From assembly GCF_024346955.1 (NCBI RefSeq), contig NZ_AP024883.1, positions 1,426,001 through 1,490,000 on the forward strand: DNA of 64,000 bases, read 5' to 3'. Position numbers and translations under genes: made by a program. The notes beneath the pieces are model-generated. The model was not told the origin of the DNA, did no database searches, and saw only the letters and a list, made by a program, of their open reading frames with translations. Of this stretch, positions 51,657 to 61,315 are shown piece by piece (the first letter of the stretch is position 1; each line of letters starts with the position of its first letter). The DNA comes from Vibrio mangrovi (GTDB taxonomy: Bacteria > Pseudomonadota > Gammaproteobacteria > Enterobacterales > Vibrionaceae).

Positions 51657-53879
51657 ATGCCTACAGACAAACCTACAATTATTTATACCGTTACTGACGA
51701 AGCGCCAGCACTTGCGACTTATTCTCTGCTGCCTATTATTCAGTCTTTTACCGCATCGTCAGGTATTAACGTTGAAACGCGTGATATTTCACTTGCCGGG
51801 CGTATCATCGCCAATTTTCCTGAATGCCTGACTCAAGAGCAGCGCATTGGTGACGCCCTGACTGAACTGGGTGACCTTGCTCAGACACCTGAAGCAAACA
51901 TTATCAAATTACCGAACATTTCAGCTTCAGTTCCACAGTTGAAAGCAGCAATCAAAGAATTGCAGGAAAAAGGTTATAACCTGCCGGATTACCCGGAAGA
52001 ACCGGCGAATGACGCAGAAGCTGCGGTAAAAGCGACCTATGACAAAATCAAAGGCAGTGCGGTAAACCCTGTCTTACGGGAAGGAAACTCAGACCGTCGG
52101 GCACCTTTATCCGTGAAAAACTATGCGAAGAAAAACCCGCATTCGATGGGAGCATGGTCTGCTGACTCAAAATCACATGTTGCATCTATGGATGCGATGG
52201 ATTTCTATGGTACTGAAACATCACTGACCCTTCAGGGAGCGACTGAAGCAACAATTGAGTTTGTTGCTAAAGATGGTCAGACAACTGTACTGAAGAAACC
52301 TTTTGCTCTGCTGGATAAAGAAATTATTGATACAGCAGTGATAAGTAAGAAGGCACTGGATGTCTTTTTTGAACAAGAGATCGAATCGGCCAAGGCTCAG
52401 GGTGTTCTGTTCTCATTACATATGAAAGCGACCATGATGAAAGTCTCTGATCCGGTTATTTTCGGTCAGGCTGTTAAAGTCTTTTATAAAGACGTTTTCG
52501 CAAAATATGGTGAGTTATTCGAACAACTGGGTGTTGATGTGAATAATGGTCTGGGTGATGTTTATGCGAAGATTCAGTCGCTGCCGGCAGATCAGAAAGC
52601 TGAGATTGAAGCTAGTATTCAGGCTGTTTATCAGGATCGTCCTGAACTGGCGATGGTGGATTCTGACCGGGGAATAACTAACTTGCATGTGCCTAGTGAT
52701 GTGATTGTCGATGCTTCTATGCCTGCGATGATCCGTGCATCCGGACAAATGTGGGGACCGGATGGTCAGCAGAAAGATACGAAAGCCGTGATCCCGGATC
52801 GTTGTTATGCCGGTGTTTATCAGACCGTGATTGATTTCTGTAAAGAAAATGGTGCTTTTGATCCTTCGACAATGGGCAGTGTTCCTAACGTTGGCCTGAT
52901 GGCTCAGAAAGCAGAAGAATACGGCTCGCATGACAAGACTTTTGTATTGGATGCTGACGGTGTTGTTCGGGTCGTTGACAGTGCCGGGAAAGTGTTGCTG
53001 GAACAATCGGTCGAGGCCGGAGATATTTTCCGGATGTGTCAGGTCAAAGATGCTCCGATTCAGGATTGGGTGAAGCTGGCTGTTACCCGTGCGCGTTTAT
53101 CCCAGACTCCGGCAATTTTCTGGCTGGATGCCGAGCGTGCTCATGATGCCGAGCTGATTAAAAAAGTTGAGCAGTATCTGCCAGAACATGATACAAGCGG
53201 ACTTGAGATTCAAATTATGTCTCCGGTAGAAGCGACACAGTACTCTTTGGCTCGGATAAAAGAGGGCAAAGATACAATCTCCGTCACCGGTAACGTGCTG
53301 CGGGATTATCTGACTGACCTGTTCCCGATTCTGGAACTGGGAACTTCAGCAAAAATGTTGTCGATCGTACCGCTGATGAATGGTGGTGGCTTGTTTGAAA
53401 CTGGCGCTGGCGGTTCTGCACCGAAACACGTACAACAGGTTCAGAAAGAGAATCACCTTCGCTGGGACTCTTTGGGTGAGTTCCTGGCACTGGCTGCATC
53501 TCTGGAGCATTTGAGTGTAACAACGGGCAATAAAAAAGCTCAGGTACTTGCCGATGCACTGGATAAGGCAACCGGTGTTTTCCTTGATGAGAACAAATCT
53601 CCTTCACGTAAGGTTGGTGAGCTGGATAACCGGGGAAGTCATTACTATCTGGCGAAGTATTGGGCCGAGGCTCTGGCTGCACAAACAGATGATGCTGATT
53701 TGGCTGCTGAATTTGCCCCTATTGCTCAACAGTTATCTGCCGGAGAAGAGAAAATTGTCGCTGAGCTGAATCATGTGCAGGGTGTTGCCGGAGACTTAGG
53801 TGGTTATTATCTGCTTGATTTCGCTAAGGCTTCTCAGACGATGCGCCCAAGTCAGACATTGAATGCGATTATTGATTAA
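51657..53879 (+). CDS. icd: Monomeric NADP-dependent isocitrate dehydrogenase
   Basis: 740 residues, the full size of the monomeric IDH-II type, unrelated in length to the 416-residue dimeric E. coli enzyme. Oxidatively decarboxylates isocitrate to 2-oxoglutarate. Begins TDKPTIIYTVTDEAPALATY and carries LREGNSDRRAPLSVKNYAKK, MSIVPLMNGGGLFETGAGGS and the NADP-site region LDNRGSHYYLAKYWAEALA. Monocistronic, with a terminator behind. Confidence 0.97.
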   Translation: MPTDKPTIIYTVTDEAPALATYSLLPIIQSFTASSGINVETRDISLAGRIIANFPECLTQEQRIGDALTELGDLAQTPEANIIKLPNISASVPQLKAAIKELQEKGYNLPDYPEEPANDAEAAVKATYDKIKGSAVNPVLREGNSDRRAPLSVKNYAKKNPHSMGAWSADSKSHVASMDAMDFYGTETSLTLQGATEATIEFVAKDGQTTVLKKPFALLDKEIIDTAVISKKALDVFFEQEIESAKAQGVLFSLHMKATMMKVSDPVIFGQAVKVFYKDVFAKYGELFEQLGVDVNNGLGDVYAKIQSLPADQKAEIEASIQAVYQDRPELAMVDSDRGITNLHVPSDVIVDASMPAMIRASGQMWGPDGQQKDTKAVIPDRCYAGVYQTVIDFCKENGAFDPSTMGSVPNVGLMAQKAEEYGSHDKTFVLDADGVVRVVDSAGKVLLEQSVEAGDIFRMCQVKDAPIQDWVKLAVTRARLSQTPAIFWLDAERAHDAELIKKVEQYLPEHDTSGLEIQIMSPVEATQYSLARIKEGKDTISVTGNVLRDYLTDLFPILELGTSAKMLSIVPLMNGGGLFETGAGGSAPKHVQQVQKENHLRWDSLGEFLALAASLEHLSVTTGNKKAQVLADALDKATGVFLDENKSPSRKVGELDNRGSHYYLAKYWAEALAAQTDDADLAAEFAPIAQQLSAGEEKIVAELNHVQGVAGDLGGYYLLDFAKASQTMRPSQTLNAIID

Positions 53880-53912
53880 TCTGCGTTATATTGGCTGACG
53901 TCATAAACAATG

Positions 53913-53933
53913 AAACCCGCCTTTGGCGGGTTT
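53913..53933. terminator. Bidirectional terminator, icd / cspD
   Basis: AAACCCGCC and GGCGGGTTT pair around TTT between convergent genes. Confidence 0.92.
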
Positions 53934-53980
53934 ATTACAATCATGTGTAGACATGTTTGGCAGCGACAGTTATTACAAAC

Positions 53981-54202
53981 TTATTTGGCTTGTTGAGCCT
54001 CAATTGGTACAACGCAGCTGGCGTGGAAGCCTTTTGGTCCCTGTTCAATTTCATATGATACGTGTTGACCTGCTTTCAAGGTACGGTATCCATCCATCTG
54101 GATCGTAGAGTAGTGAGCGAAGATGTCGCCTTCTTCTCCTTCAGAGCAGATAAAACCAAATCCCTTGGCGTTATTGAACCATTTTACTTTACCGGTAGCC
54201 AT
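53981..54202 (-). CDS. cspD: Cold-shock-domain protein CspD
   Basis: 73 residues. RNP1-like KGFGFI and RNP2-like IFAHYSTI of the cold-shock domain. The aspect GYRTLKAGQHVSYEIEQGPK and the C-terminal VVPIEAQQ, plus position divergent from clpS, mark CspD rather than CspA. CspD is a stationary-phase inhibitor of replication in E. coli. Normal start with GAGGGATG upstream. Confidence 0.93.
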   Translation of the reverse strand: MATGKVKWFNNAKGFGFICSEGEEGDIFAHYSTIQMDGYRTLKAGQHVSYEIEQGPKGFHASCVVPIEAQQAK

Positions 54203-54666
54203 GCTTTACATCCCTCATGCATTTTGTTACTGATGTTGTCGACAAGAAAACGTAACTGTTTTTTACAATTTTGCTTTCATTGCTGTGAGCTTTAATTTAG
54301 CGCTGCTGCCAAATTAACTAGTCACTAATTGACCAATTTAAACAATCAGTGGGGACAGTCAATAGAAAAAGTGTATAAACCTCGACATCTTTGCAACAAA
54401 TTGCGTTATTGTTTACATTTCTATAACTATAATGAGAGGATGTTTATGGTTAATAATGGAGGTTGAAAAGTAGTCTGCATCGATATCGTGGATCGAATTC
54501 GCAATCTTTTATTTGCAGCGATACAATTGGTGCATTAGTCTCTAAGTATGAGATGTTTTCGCTTCGGCGCTAAGAACTTCATATCAGTTGGCTAAGAAAC
54601 ATTTGTTCTATTGCCAGAAGCCTAAATAATTAATCTAAATGGAAAACTCTCTGATTCACAACCGTT
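54203..54666. other. cspD-clpS divergent promoter region
   Basis: About 460 bases. A six- to eight-codon frame (ATG at 54446, behind AGAGG) ends MVNNGG and has a good ribosome site but no supporting evidence as a gene. TATAAT-like sequence occurs at 54427. No operator recognised. Confidence 0.4.
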
Positions 54667-54987
54667 ATGAGTAAAAATTTTGAATGGGTGGCTCCAGACT
54701 CAGAATTACTGGAGAAAGAAAAAACAGCAGTAAAGCCCCCATCTATGTATAACGTTGTTCTGATGAACGACGACTATACTCCGATGGATTTCGTTATCGA
54801 GATTCTGGAGCGTTTTTTCGCGATGGATATCGATAAGGCGACTCAAGTCATGCTGAAAGTTCATTACGAAGGGAAGGCGATTTGCGGGACGTATACTGCT
54901 GAAGTTGCTGAGATGAAGGTGGCACAAGTGACACTGTATTCAAAGGAACACGAGCACCCATTGCTTTGTATCATGGAGCGAGCTTAG
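54667..54987 (+). CDS. clpS: ClpA adaptor ClpS
   Basis: 106 residues. Delivers N-degron proteins to ClpAP. The conserved core MYNVVLMNDDYTPMDFVIEI holds the Asn/Asp pocket residues, and the VMLKVHYEGKAICGTYTAEV region with its His binds the substrate N terminus. Directly upstream of clpA, 41 bases away. Confidence 0.97.
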   Translation: MSKNFEWVAPDSELLEKEKTAVKPPSMYNVVLMNDDYTPMDFVIEILERFFAMDIDKATQVMLKVHYEGKAICGTYTAEVAEMKVAQVTLYSKEHEHPLLCIMERA

Positions 54988-55028
54988 TACTTGCCAGAAC
55001 AACAAGGTTGTTCCTTAAGGGGGTCCCA

Positions 55029-57296
55029 ATGCTTAACAAAGAACTAGAGTCTAGTCTGAACAATGCTTTTGCCCGGGCGCGGGATAAAAGACATGAATAT
55101 ATGACTGTCGAGCACCTGTTGCTTGCATTGTTGGAAAATGGAGCGGCTAAAGAAGCGTTAATTGCCTGTCGAGCAGATCTGGACGCTTTACGTTCAGAGT
55201 TGGATGTGTTTATCGACAAAACTACACCCCTGATTCCAGAAAGTGACGAAACACGGGAAACTCAGCCAACATTAAGTTTTCAGCGTGTACTACAACGCGC
55301 TGTTTTTCATGTCCAGTCTTCCGGACGAAATGAAGTCACTGGAGCAAACGTTCTGGTTGCTATTTTCAGTGAACAGGAATCTCAGGCAGCTTATCTGTTG
55401 AAAAAACATGATATAAGCCGCCTTGATATCGTGAACTACATTTCTCATGGTATTACAAAAACATCAGGCTCTGGTGATGAGTCTGCGCCGGATTCTTTTG
55501 GTACAGACAGCTCGGAAGAAACTTCTTCTGAAGAGCGTCTGGAAAATTTTGCCAGCAATCTGAATCAGTTGGCGAAAAATGGTCAGATTGACCCCTTGAT
55601 TGGCCGGGATTTTGAGCTGGAACGTACCGTTCAGGTTTTGTGCCGCCGCCGCAAAAATAACCCGCTGCTTGTTGGTGAAGCCGGTGTCGGTAAAACTGCC
55701 ATTGCTGAGGGACTTGCCTGGAGAATCGTTGAAGGGCAGGTTCCTGAAATCATTAAAGATAGTGTAATTTATTCGCTGGACATCGGTTCTTTACTTGCCG
55801 GTACCAAGTACCGTGGGGATTTTGAGAAACGTTTCAAAAATATCCTGAAGCAGTTGGAAAAAGAAAAAGATGCGATTCTGTTCATTGATGAAATTCACAC
55901 CATCATTGGTGCCGGTGCTGCTTCCGGTGGACAGGTTGATGCAGCAAATCTGATTAAGCCACTACTCAGTAGTGGTAAATTACGCTGTATCGGTTCAACT
56001 ACTTATCAGGAATACAGCAATATCTTTGAGAAAGAGCGGGCGCTTTCCCGTCGTTTCCAAAAAATCGATATCGCTGAACCATCGTTGGATGACACCACTA
56101 AAATTTTGATGGGGCTGAAAGCGAAATATGAAGCACACCATGAAGTGCGTTATACCAATAAAGCACTTCGGGCCGCCGTTGAGTTGTCGGCAAAATATAT
56201 CAATGAACGGCATTTACCGGATAAAGCCATTGACGTTATTGATGAAGCCGGAGCCCGAGCCCGTTTAATGCCGGCCAGCCGCCGGAAGAAAACAGTTGGT
56301 GTTTCAGACATCGAAACGATGGTTGCGAAGATGGCCCGGATTCCTGAGAAATCACTTTCTTCTTCTGATAAGGATGTATTGCAGAGTCTGGATCAGAAAA
56401 TGAAGATGCTGGTATTCGGACAGGATACAGCAATCGATGCTCTGAGCGAAGCCATCAAACTGTCCAGAGCCGGGTTAGGTGCTGAAAATAAACCTGTCGG
56501 TTCATTCTTGTTTGCCGGTCCTACCGGGGTTGGTAAAACTGAGGTAACGATCCAGCTTTCGAAACTGCTGGGAATTGAGCTGCTTCGGTTTGATATGTCT
56601 GAGTATGGTGAGCGTCACTCTGTCAGTCGTCTGATTGGTGCGCCTCCTGGTTATGTCGGATATGATCAGGGTGGATTGTTGACTGATGCAGTAATTAAGC
56701 ATCCGCATGCAGTCGTGTTACTTGATGAAATTGAGAAAGCTCATCCGGATATTTTCAATCTGTTATTACAGGTCATGGATAACGGTACACTGACCGATAA
56801 TAACGGGCGGAAGGCTGACTTCAGAAATGTCATCATGGTCATGACAACCAATGCGGGTGTAGCCGAAACTGTGAAGAAATCAATCGGCCTGATTCAGCAG
56901 GATCATAGTCATGATGCTATGTCTGAGATTAAGAAAGTCTTCAGCCCTGAATTCAGAAACCGTCTGGACAATATCATCTGGTTTAATGCACTGGATGAGC
57001 GTGTGATTCATCAGGTTGTCGATAAGTTTGTGGTTGAATTGCAGGCACAGCTTGATGCCCGTGGTGTGTCACTGGAAGTTTCTGAAGAAGCCAGACACTG
57101 GCTGGCACAGAAAGGTTACGACAGAGAAATGGGTGCTCGTCCGATGAGCCGGGTTATTCAGGAAAAACTGAAAAAACCATTAGCCAATGAACTATTGTTT
57201 GGTGCTTTAGTTGATGGTGGTACAGTGAAAGTTTCTCTGAAAGATGATGAGCTTATCTTTGAATATATCGGTGCAAAAGAAGCGGCTGTCCATTAA
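55029..57296 (+). CDS. clpA: ATP-dependent Clp protease ATPase subunit ClpA
   Basis: 755 residues. Unfolds and threads substrates into ClpP. N-domain (LNKELESSLNNAFARARDKR), two AAA+ modules: Walker A GEAGVGKTA with ILFIDEIHTIIGAG, and GPTGVGKTEV with VVLLDEIEKAHPD. The ClpP-docking tripeptide is in KKSIGLIQQ. AAGGGGG lies just before the ATG at 55029; a longer upstream frame is not used. Confidence 0.97.
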   Translation: MLNKELESSLNNAFARARDKRHEYMTVEHLLLALLENGAAKEALIACRADLDALRSELDVFIDKTTPLIPESDETRETQPTLSFQRVLQRAVFHVQSSGRNEVTGANVLVAIFSEQESQAAYLLKKHDISRLDIVNYISHGITKTSGSGDESAPDSFGTDSSEETSSEERLENFASNLNQLAKNGQIDPLIGRDFELERTVQVLCRRRKNNPLLVGEAGVGKTAIAEGLAWRIVEGQVPEIIKDSVIYSLDIGSLLAGTKYRGDFEKRFKNILKQLEKEKDAILFIDEIHTIIGAGAASGGQVDAANLIKPLLSSGKLRCIGSTTYQEYSNIFEKERALSRRFQKIDIAEPSLDDTTKILMGLKAKYEAHHEVRYTNKALRAAVELSAKYINERHLPDKAIDVIDEAGARARLMPASRRKKTVGVSDIETMVAKMARIPEKSLSSSDKDVLQSLDQKMKMLVFGQDTAIDALSEAIKLSRAGLGAENKPVGSFLFAGPTGVGKTEVTIQLSKLLGIELLRFDMSEYGERHSVSRLIGAPPGYVGYDQGGLLTDAVIKHPHAVVLLDEIEKAHPDIFNLLLQVMDNGTLTDNNGRKADFRNVIMVMTTNAGVAETVKKSIGLIQQDHSHDAMSEIKKVFSPEFRNRLDNIIWFNALDERVIHQVVDKFVVELQAQLDARGVSLEVSEEARHWLAQKGYDREMGARPMSRVIQEKLKKPLANELLFGALVDGGTVKVSLKDDELIFEYIGAKEAAVH

Positions 57297-57325
57297 CGGT
57301 CGGATGACTCTAATCTGAGAAATAA

Positions 57326-57350
57326 AAAACGGAGCATTGTGCTCCGTTTT
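57326..57350. terminator. Bidirectional terminator, clpA / infA
   Basis: AAAACGGAGCA and TGCTCCGTTTT pair around TTG between convergent genes. Confidence 0.95.
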
Positions 57351-57373
57351 CTTTTGCCAGACTATTTGAGGTA

Positions 57374-57592
57374 TTAACGAGCGCGGAAGACGATACGGCC
57401 TTTAGACAAGTCATAAGGTGTCATTTCAACAGTGACTTTGTCTCCGGTAAGAATACGGATATAGTTCTTACGCATTTTACCTGAAATGTGTGCAGTAACG
57501 ACGTGACCGTTTTCCAGTTCAACACGGAACATTGTGTTAGGTAATGTATCAAGGACAGTTCCTTGCATCTCAATTACGTCTTCTTTAGCCAT
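57374..57592 (-). CDS. infA: Translation initiation factor IF-1
   Basis: 72 residues, full length. S1-like OB fold: AKEDVIEMQGTVLDTLPNTM, HISGKMRKNYIRILTGDKV and the C-terminal PYDLSKGRIVFRAR. Binds the ribosomal A site during initiation. GAGGATTAAATGG-type upstream region with AGAGGA. Convergent with clpA, the E. coli arrangement, but without the serW tRNA gene that lies between them there. Confidence 0.97.
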   Translation of the reverse strand: MAKEDVIEMQGTVLDTLPNTMFRVELENGHVVTAHISGKMRKNYIRILTGDKVTVEMTPYDLSKGRIVFRAR

Positions 57593-57673
57593 TTAATCCT
57601 CTTTCAAAATGTGGCGAAAAATCACGGCCTGTATTCTGCCGTCATCTTTGAAAATAGTAAAGTTGCGCGTATT

Positions 57674-58360
57674 CTACCCTTGCCAACGTTGATTTACTAG
57701 CCTTTGATGCGGTTGAAAGCGTGTTTTATAATTCATTGCCGGACATTCATCGATTTGATAACCCAGATATAGCCAGACTTTCTGTTGCTGACGGCAATAT
57801 TGAGCCTGTAACAGTACGGCAAGAGTTCCCAGAGAAAGTTTTTCGTCAGGGTCATAAAACGTATAGAAGGCACTGGCACTTTTGGGCAACAGATCAGTAA
57901 CGGCAACTGCAACTAGTTCTTTTCCCTTATAAATATGTAGATAGACGGTTCTGAGCCAGCTGCAGGAAGAAAACTGTGCGAAGTCATCCCGGTTGGGAGG
58001 ATACATGGTTCCGTCATGGTGTCGTTGGCTGATGTAGCGTTCGTACAATGAGTACCAGTCGTGATCCAGACTTTCTTTGATTTCCCAACTGAACTGGGTA
58101 GATTTGTTCAGAAGACGTTTCTGACTTTTACTGGGATGAAATGTTTCGACTGCAACTCGAATTGCCTGACATAAGTGGCACTCATCACAATACGGTTTAT
58201 AGATGGTCTCACCGCTTCTTCTGAACCCATTGGCAAGTAGCATCTCATATTGAGCCGGTGTGTGTAACTCTTTATCCATCGCGATAGCAACACGTTCCTG
58301 TCGTTCTGATAGGTAGCTGCATGGATGATTGTGGGTTAGTCCAATTCGTATATTTTGCAT
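57674..58360 (-). CDS. bpt: Leucyl/aspartate (Bpt-type) aminoacyl-tRNA-protein transferase
   Basis: 228 residues. Adds Leu to N-terminal Asp/Glu, making substrates for ClpS-ClpAP. The family motifs LTHNHPCSYLSERQERVA, CDECHLCQAIRVAV (zinc-like Cys cluster) and ISQRHHDGTMYPP are present. The ATG at 58360 is preferred by homology; a TTG (58369) directly at the end of aat is an alternative. It follows aat in one operon. Confidence 0.93.
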   Translation of the reverse strand: MQNIRIGLTHNHPCSYLSERQERVAIAMDKELHTPAQYEMLLANGFRRSGETIYKPYCDECHLCQAIRVAVETFHPSKSQKRLLNKSTQFSWEIKESLDHDWYSLYERYISQRHHDGTMYPPNRDDFAQFSSCSWLRTVYLHIYKGKELVAVAVTDLLPKSASAFYTFYDPDEKLSLGTLAVLLQAQYCRQQQKVWLYLGYQIDECPAMNYKTRFQPHQRLVNQRWQG

Positions 58361-58369
58361 AAAATTCAA

Positions 58370-59089
58370 TTAGTCCGCCGATAGGTTCAATAATATCCAT
58401 TGTGGCGAATAACAGTTGGGATCTACCTCTTCATATTTTAGTTTGGATAAGGTTTGTATAAAGAGGTCTCTTTCTAGTTCTTCAGCACCTAGTGATGCCA
58501 GATGAGGGTTCATCAACTGGCAATCAATTAACTGACCACCATGCTGGTAAAAATGCTGACAGAATGCCCATAGTCCGATTTTGGATGCATTGGTTTTTAA
58601 ACTGAACATTGATTCACCACAGAAAATTTTCCCCATCTGAATACCATATAGACCACCGATGATTTCGGCATCCTGCCAGACTTCGATCGAGTGACAGTAG
58701 CCTAACCGGGAGAGTTGCTGATAAGCCCTTTTCATCTCTGGATTTAACCAGGTTTCTGAGGGTGTGCGGGTTGAGGAACATAATTCTATGACTTTATCAG
58801 TACATTGATTCATACTGATGGCATAGCCCGCTTTTCTCTGAAATTTACGGAGACTTTTTGCCGGATTAAATGTCTTAGGGTTGAGGATCGCTCTTGGAGA
58901 AGGGCTCCACCACAGAATCGGCTCTCCGGGACTATACCAGGGGAAAATCCCGGACTGATAAGCGGAGATAATCCGTTTAGGGTGGAGATCACCGCCGAAG
59001 GCGAGCAACCCATTAGGTTCATCGAGTGCTTGATATGGCGGTGGAAATGAATACTCGTCCATTGCCAGTTCAGGAAGATAAATTGTCAT
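58370..59089 (-). CDS. aat: Leucyl/phenylalanyl-tRNA-protein transferase
   Basis: 239 residues. Adds Leu or Phe to N-terminal Lys/Arg. Conserved GLLAFGGDLHPKRIISAYQS, GIFPWYSPGEPILWWSPSPR, and IGGLYGIQMGKIFCGESMFS. With bpt, clpS and clpA it completes the N-degron route in this window. Divergent from the glycine-zipper gene. Confidence 0.96.
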   Translation of the reverse strand: MTIYLPELAMDEYSFPPPYQALDEPNGLLAFGGDLHPKRIISAYQSGIFPWYSPGEPILWWSPSPRAILNPKTFNPAKSLRKFQRKAGYAISMNQCTDKVIELCSSTRTPSETWLNPEMKRAYQQLSRLGYCHSIEVWQDAEIIGGLYGIQMGKIFCGESMFSLKTNASKIGLWAFCQHFYQHGGQLIDCQLMNPHLASLGAEELERDLFIQTLSKLKYEEVDPNCYSPQWILLNLSAD

Positions 59090-59117
59090 ATCGATTCAGT
59101 TCATCGGAGATCTGTTT

Positions 59118-59573
59118 ATGCGTCTGTTAACACTGATCTTATTTGTTTTTCCTATGATTGCAAATGCTGCTTACGACAGAAATGTTGCCCGTCCCGTCGA
59201 CCAGGTTGTTTTTGGTCAGATCGATTCTGTCCGCTATTTTTCTCAGACAGAAGTGATTCATGCCCGGGAGAATGGTTGGGAAACATTTATTGGTGCTGTT
59301 GCCGGAGGAATCATCGGTCATCAGTTTGGCGGTGGTCGTGGTAAACCGCTGGCGACAATTGTCGGGTCAATCGCAGGGGCTGGAATTGCCCGGCATCATG
59401 CTGTTCGCTCATACCAAAGGGATGATCAGTTGGTTGAACTACTGATAAAAACAGAAGGGGATAAGTATATTGATGTGATTCAGGATGCGGACCCCAATAT
59501 GATTTTTTCCCGGGAAGACCGTGTTCGTATTCTTTATTTTAATGATGGTGTTCGGGTCGACAAAGAATACTGA
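59118..59573 (+). CDS. Glycine-zipper envelope protein (SlyB-like)
   Basis: 151 residues. Signal peptide MRLLTLILFVFPMIANA with cleavage near NAA|YDR and no lipobox Cys. The centre FIGAVAGGIIGHQFGGGRGK and IVGSIAGAGIARHHA is a two-helix glycine zipper as in SlyB/PcP. The C terminus is soluble and ends in a short beta-rich part. Likely an outer-membrane or periplasmic stability protein; function not established. Confidence 0.85.
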   Translation: MRLLTLILFVFPMIANAAYDRNVARPVDQVVFGQIDSVRYFSQTEVIHARENGWETFIGAVAGGIIGHQFGGGRGKPLATIVGSIAGAGIARHHAVRSYQRDDQLVELLIKTEGDKYIDVIQDADPNMIFSREDRVRILYFNDGVRVDKEY

Positions 59574-59724
59574 GTTCAGGATGCTGATCCTGACTGATTT
59601 GTTTTTATACAAATTGATGGTTTTGATACTAGTTTTCCCTCCGGAATTTCGATAGTCTCGCTATACGAAGAATTTTCACTACTCATAGCATGAAGACGAG
59701 TGGTGCAAGGAAAACAATTTTTAA

Positions 59725-61017
59725 ATGGAAAGCCTTACATTACAGCCGATCAAAAGTATTCAGGGTGAAGTCAATTTACCCGGTTCAAAAAGTGTATCTA
59801 ACCGGGCGCTGCTTTTAGCTGCTCTGGCGCAAGGGACGACACGTCTGACTAATTTGTTAGACAGTGACGACATCCGTCATATGCTCAATGCATTGAAGCT
59901 GCTGGGTGTGCCATACCGCCTTTCCGAGGATAAAACCGTTTGTGAAGTTGATGGACTGGGCCATGCATTTCAGTCTGGTAGTGATGTTCTGGAACTGTTT
60001 CTCGGTAATGCTGGTACGGCAATGCGCCCATTAGCTGCGGCGTTGTGCCTGGGTACTGGTGAGTATATTCTGACCGGTGAACCACGCATGAAAGAACGGC
60101 CAATTGGGCATTTGGTTGATGCATTGCGTCAGGCTGGTGCGGATATCCGGTATATGGAAAATGAGAATTTTCCACCACTCCGGATTCGGGGAACGGGTTT
60201 AAAAGGTGGGACAGTTTCGATTGATGGTTCTATATCCAGCCAGTTTCTGACCGCATTTCTTATGTCAGCACCACTGGCTGAAAGCGAGACGCGGATTAAA
60301 ATTGTTGGCGACTTGGTATCCAAACCATATATCGATATTACGTTGCACATTATGGCAACTTTCGGTGTCGAAGTGATTAATAACGACTACCGTGAATTTG
60401 TGATTCAGGGTGGGCAGTCGTATGTATCTCCCGGTTCTTTTCTGGTTGAAGGTGATGCTTCATCAGCCTCTTATTTCCTTGCGGCGGCGGCGATTAAAGG
60501 TGGTCAGGTTAAAGTGACCGGCATCGGCAAAAATAGTATTCAGGGTGATATTCAGTTTGCTGATGCGCTGGAAAAAATGGGGGCAGAAATCGAGTGGGGC
60601 GCTGATTATATCTGTGCACGTCGGGGTACATTGAAAGCTGTTGATATGGATTTTAACCATATTCCTGATGCTGCGATGACAATTGCAACAACAGCCCTGT
60701 TTGCTGAAGGAACAACGACGATTCGCAATGTTTATAACTGGCGGGTGAAGGAAACCGATCGGTTGGCAGCAATGGCGACAGAATTACGTAAAGTAGGCGC
60801 TCAGGTAGAAGAAGGTGAGGATTATATCGTCATCACTCCGCCTGCTGTTTTACAACATGCGGCAATTGATACCTATGATGATCACCGGATGGCGATGTGC
60901 TTTTCTCTGGTCGCACTTAGTGATACACCAGTGACGATTAATGATCCGGGCTGTACGTCAAAGACATTTCCCGATTATTTTGACCGTCTGAGTAGTTTGA
61001 GTTGTTCGGTGGAGTAA
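59725..61017 (+). CDS. aroA: 3-phosphoshikimate 1-carboxyvinyltransferase (EPSP synthase)
   Basis: 430 residues. Joins PEP to shikimate 3-phosphate in the shikimate pathway. Conserved LPGSKSVSNRALLLAALAQG, the LGNAGTAMRPLAAALCLG loop (class I, glyphosate-sensitive Gly/Ala pattern), and DDHRMAMCFSLVAL near the C terminus. Monocistronic with a terminator. Confidence 0.97.
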   Translation: MESLTLQPIKSIQGEVNLPGSKSVSNRALLLAALAQGTTRLTNLLDSDDIRHMLNALKLLGVPYRLSEDKTVCEVDGLGHAFQSGSDVLELFLGNAGTAMRPLAAALCLGTGEYILTGEPRMKERPIGHLVDALRQAGADIRYMENENFPPLRIRGTGLKGGTVSIDGSISSQFLTAFLMSAPLAESETRIKIVGDLVSKPYIDITLHIMATFGVEVINNDYREFVIQGGQSYVSPGSFLVEGDASSASYFLAAAAIKGGQVKVTGIGKNSIQGDIQFADALEKMGAEIEWGADYICARRGTLKAVDMDFNHIPDAAMTIATTALFAEGTTTIRNVYNWRVKETDRLAAMATELRKVGAQVEEGEDYIVITPPAVLQHAAIDTYDDHRMAMCFSLVALSDTPVTINDPGCTSKTFPDYFDRLSSLSCSVE

Positions 61018-61035
61018 CCAACAATCAGGTAAAAG

Positions 61036-61059
61036 AAAAAGCCTCGAAAGAGGCTTTTT
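61036..61059. terminator. Bidirectional terminator, aroA / yciN
   Basis: AAAAAGCCTC and GAGGCTTTTT pair around GAAA between convergent genes. Confidence 0.95.
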
Positions 61060-61069
61060 TTATGTTTAA

Positions 61070-61315
61070 TCACCGAATGGTGAATTCCTTAGAAAGGTGA
61101 TGAGCCAGATATTTGAACATATTAAATACTGCAGTCGTTTCTGTTGTCGGCAAGCCTTGTTCATCAAGAAAATAATTGCCTTTAAATACGAGTACGCCTT
61201 CTTTTTCTTCAACAGATTCTGCATGCATCCCCTCAATATAATGCTCATGATCCTGAATCAGTTGATTGGCAATCAGCAGAAGATCTGAAGAGGAAATCGT
61301 TTTTTTATCGTTCAT
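61070..61315 (-). CDS. yciN: YciN-family (DUF2498) protein
   Basis: 81 residues. ISSSDLLLIANQLIQDHEHY, EGVLVFKGNYFLDEQGLPT and the final NMFKYLAHHLSKEFTI are the YciN pattern. Function unknown. E. coli yciN is also next to topA, here divergent from it. Confidence 0.93.
   Translation of the reverse strand: MNDKKTISSSDLLLIANQLIQDHEHYIEGMHAESVEEKEGVLVFKGNYFLDEQGLPTTETTAVFNMFKYLAHHLSKEFTIR

Noticed and set aside
52515..53006. Minus-strand open frame of 163 codons inside icd
   Set aside because: It is antisense to a full-length conserved enzyme and rich in His/Arg/Ile as typical for antisense frames.
54434..54469. Leader peptide ending MVNNGG upstream of clpS
   Set aside because: The ribosome site is good but the frame is very short, lacks regulatory codons and has no hairpin behind it.
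57297..57373. Possible serine tRNA gene between clpA and infA, as in E. coli
   Set aside because: The interval is only 77 bases and is occupied by the terminator; no cloverleaf is present.
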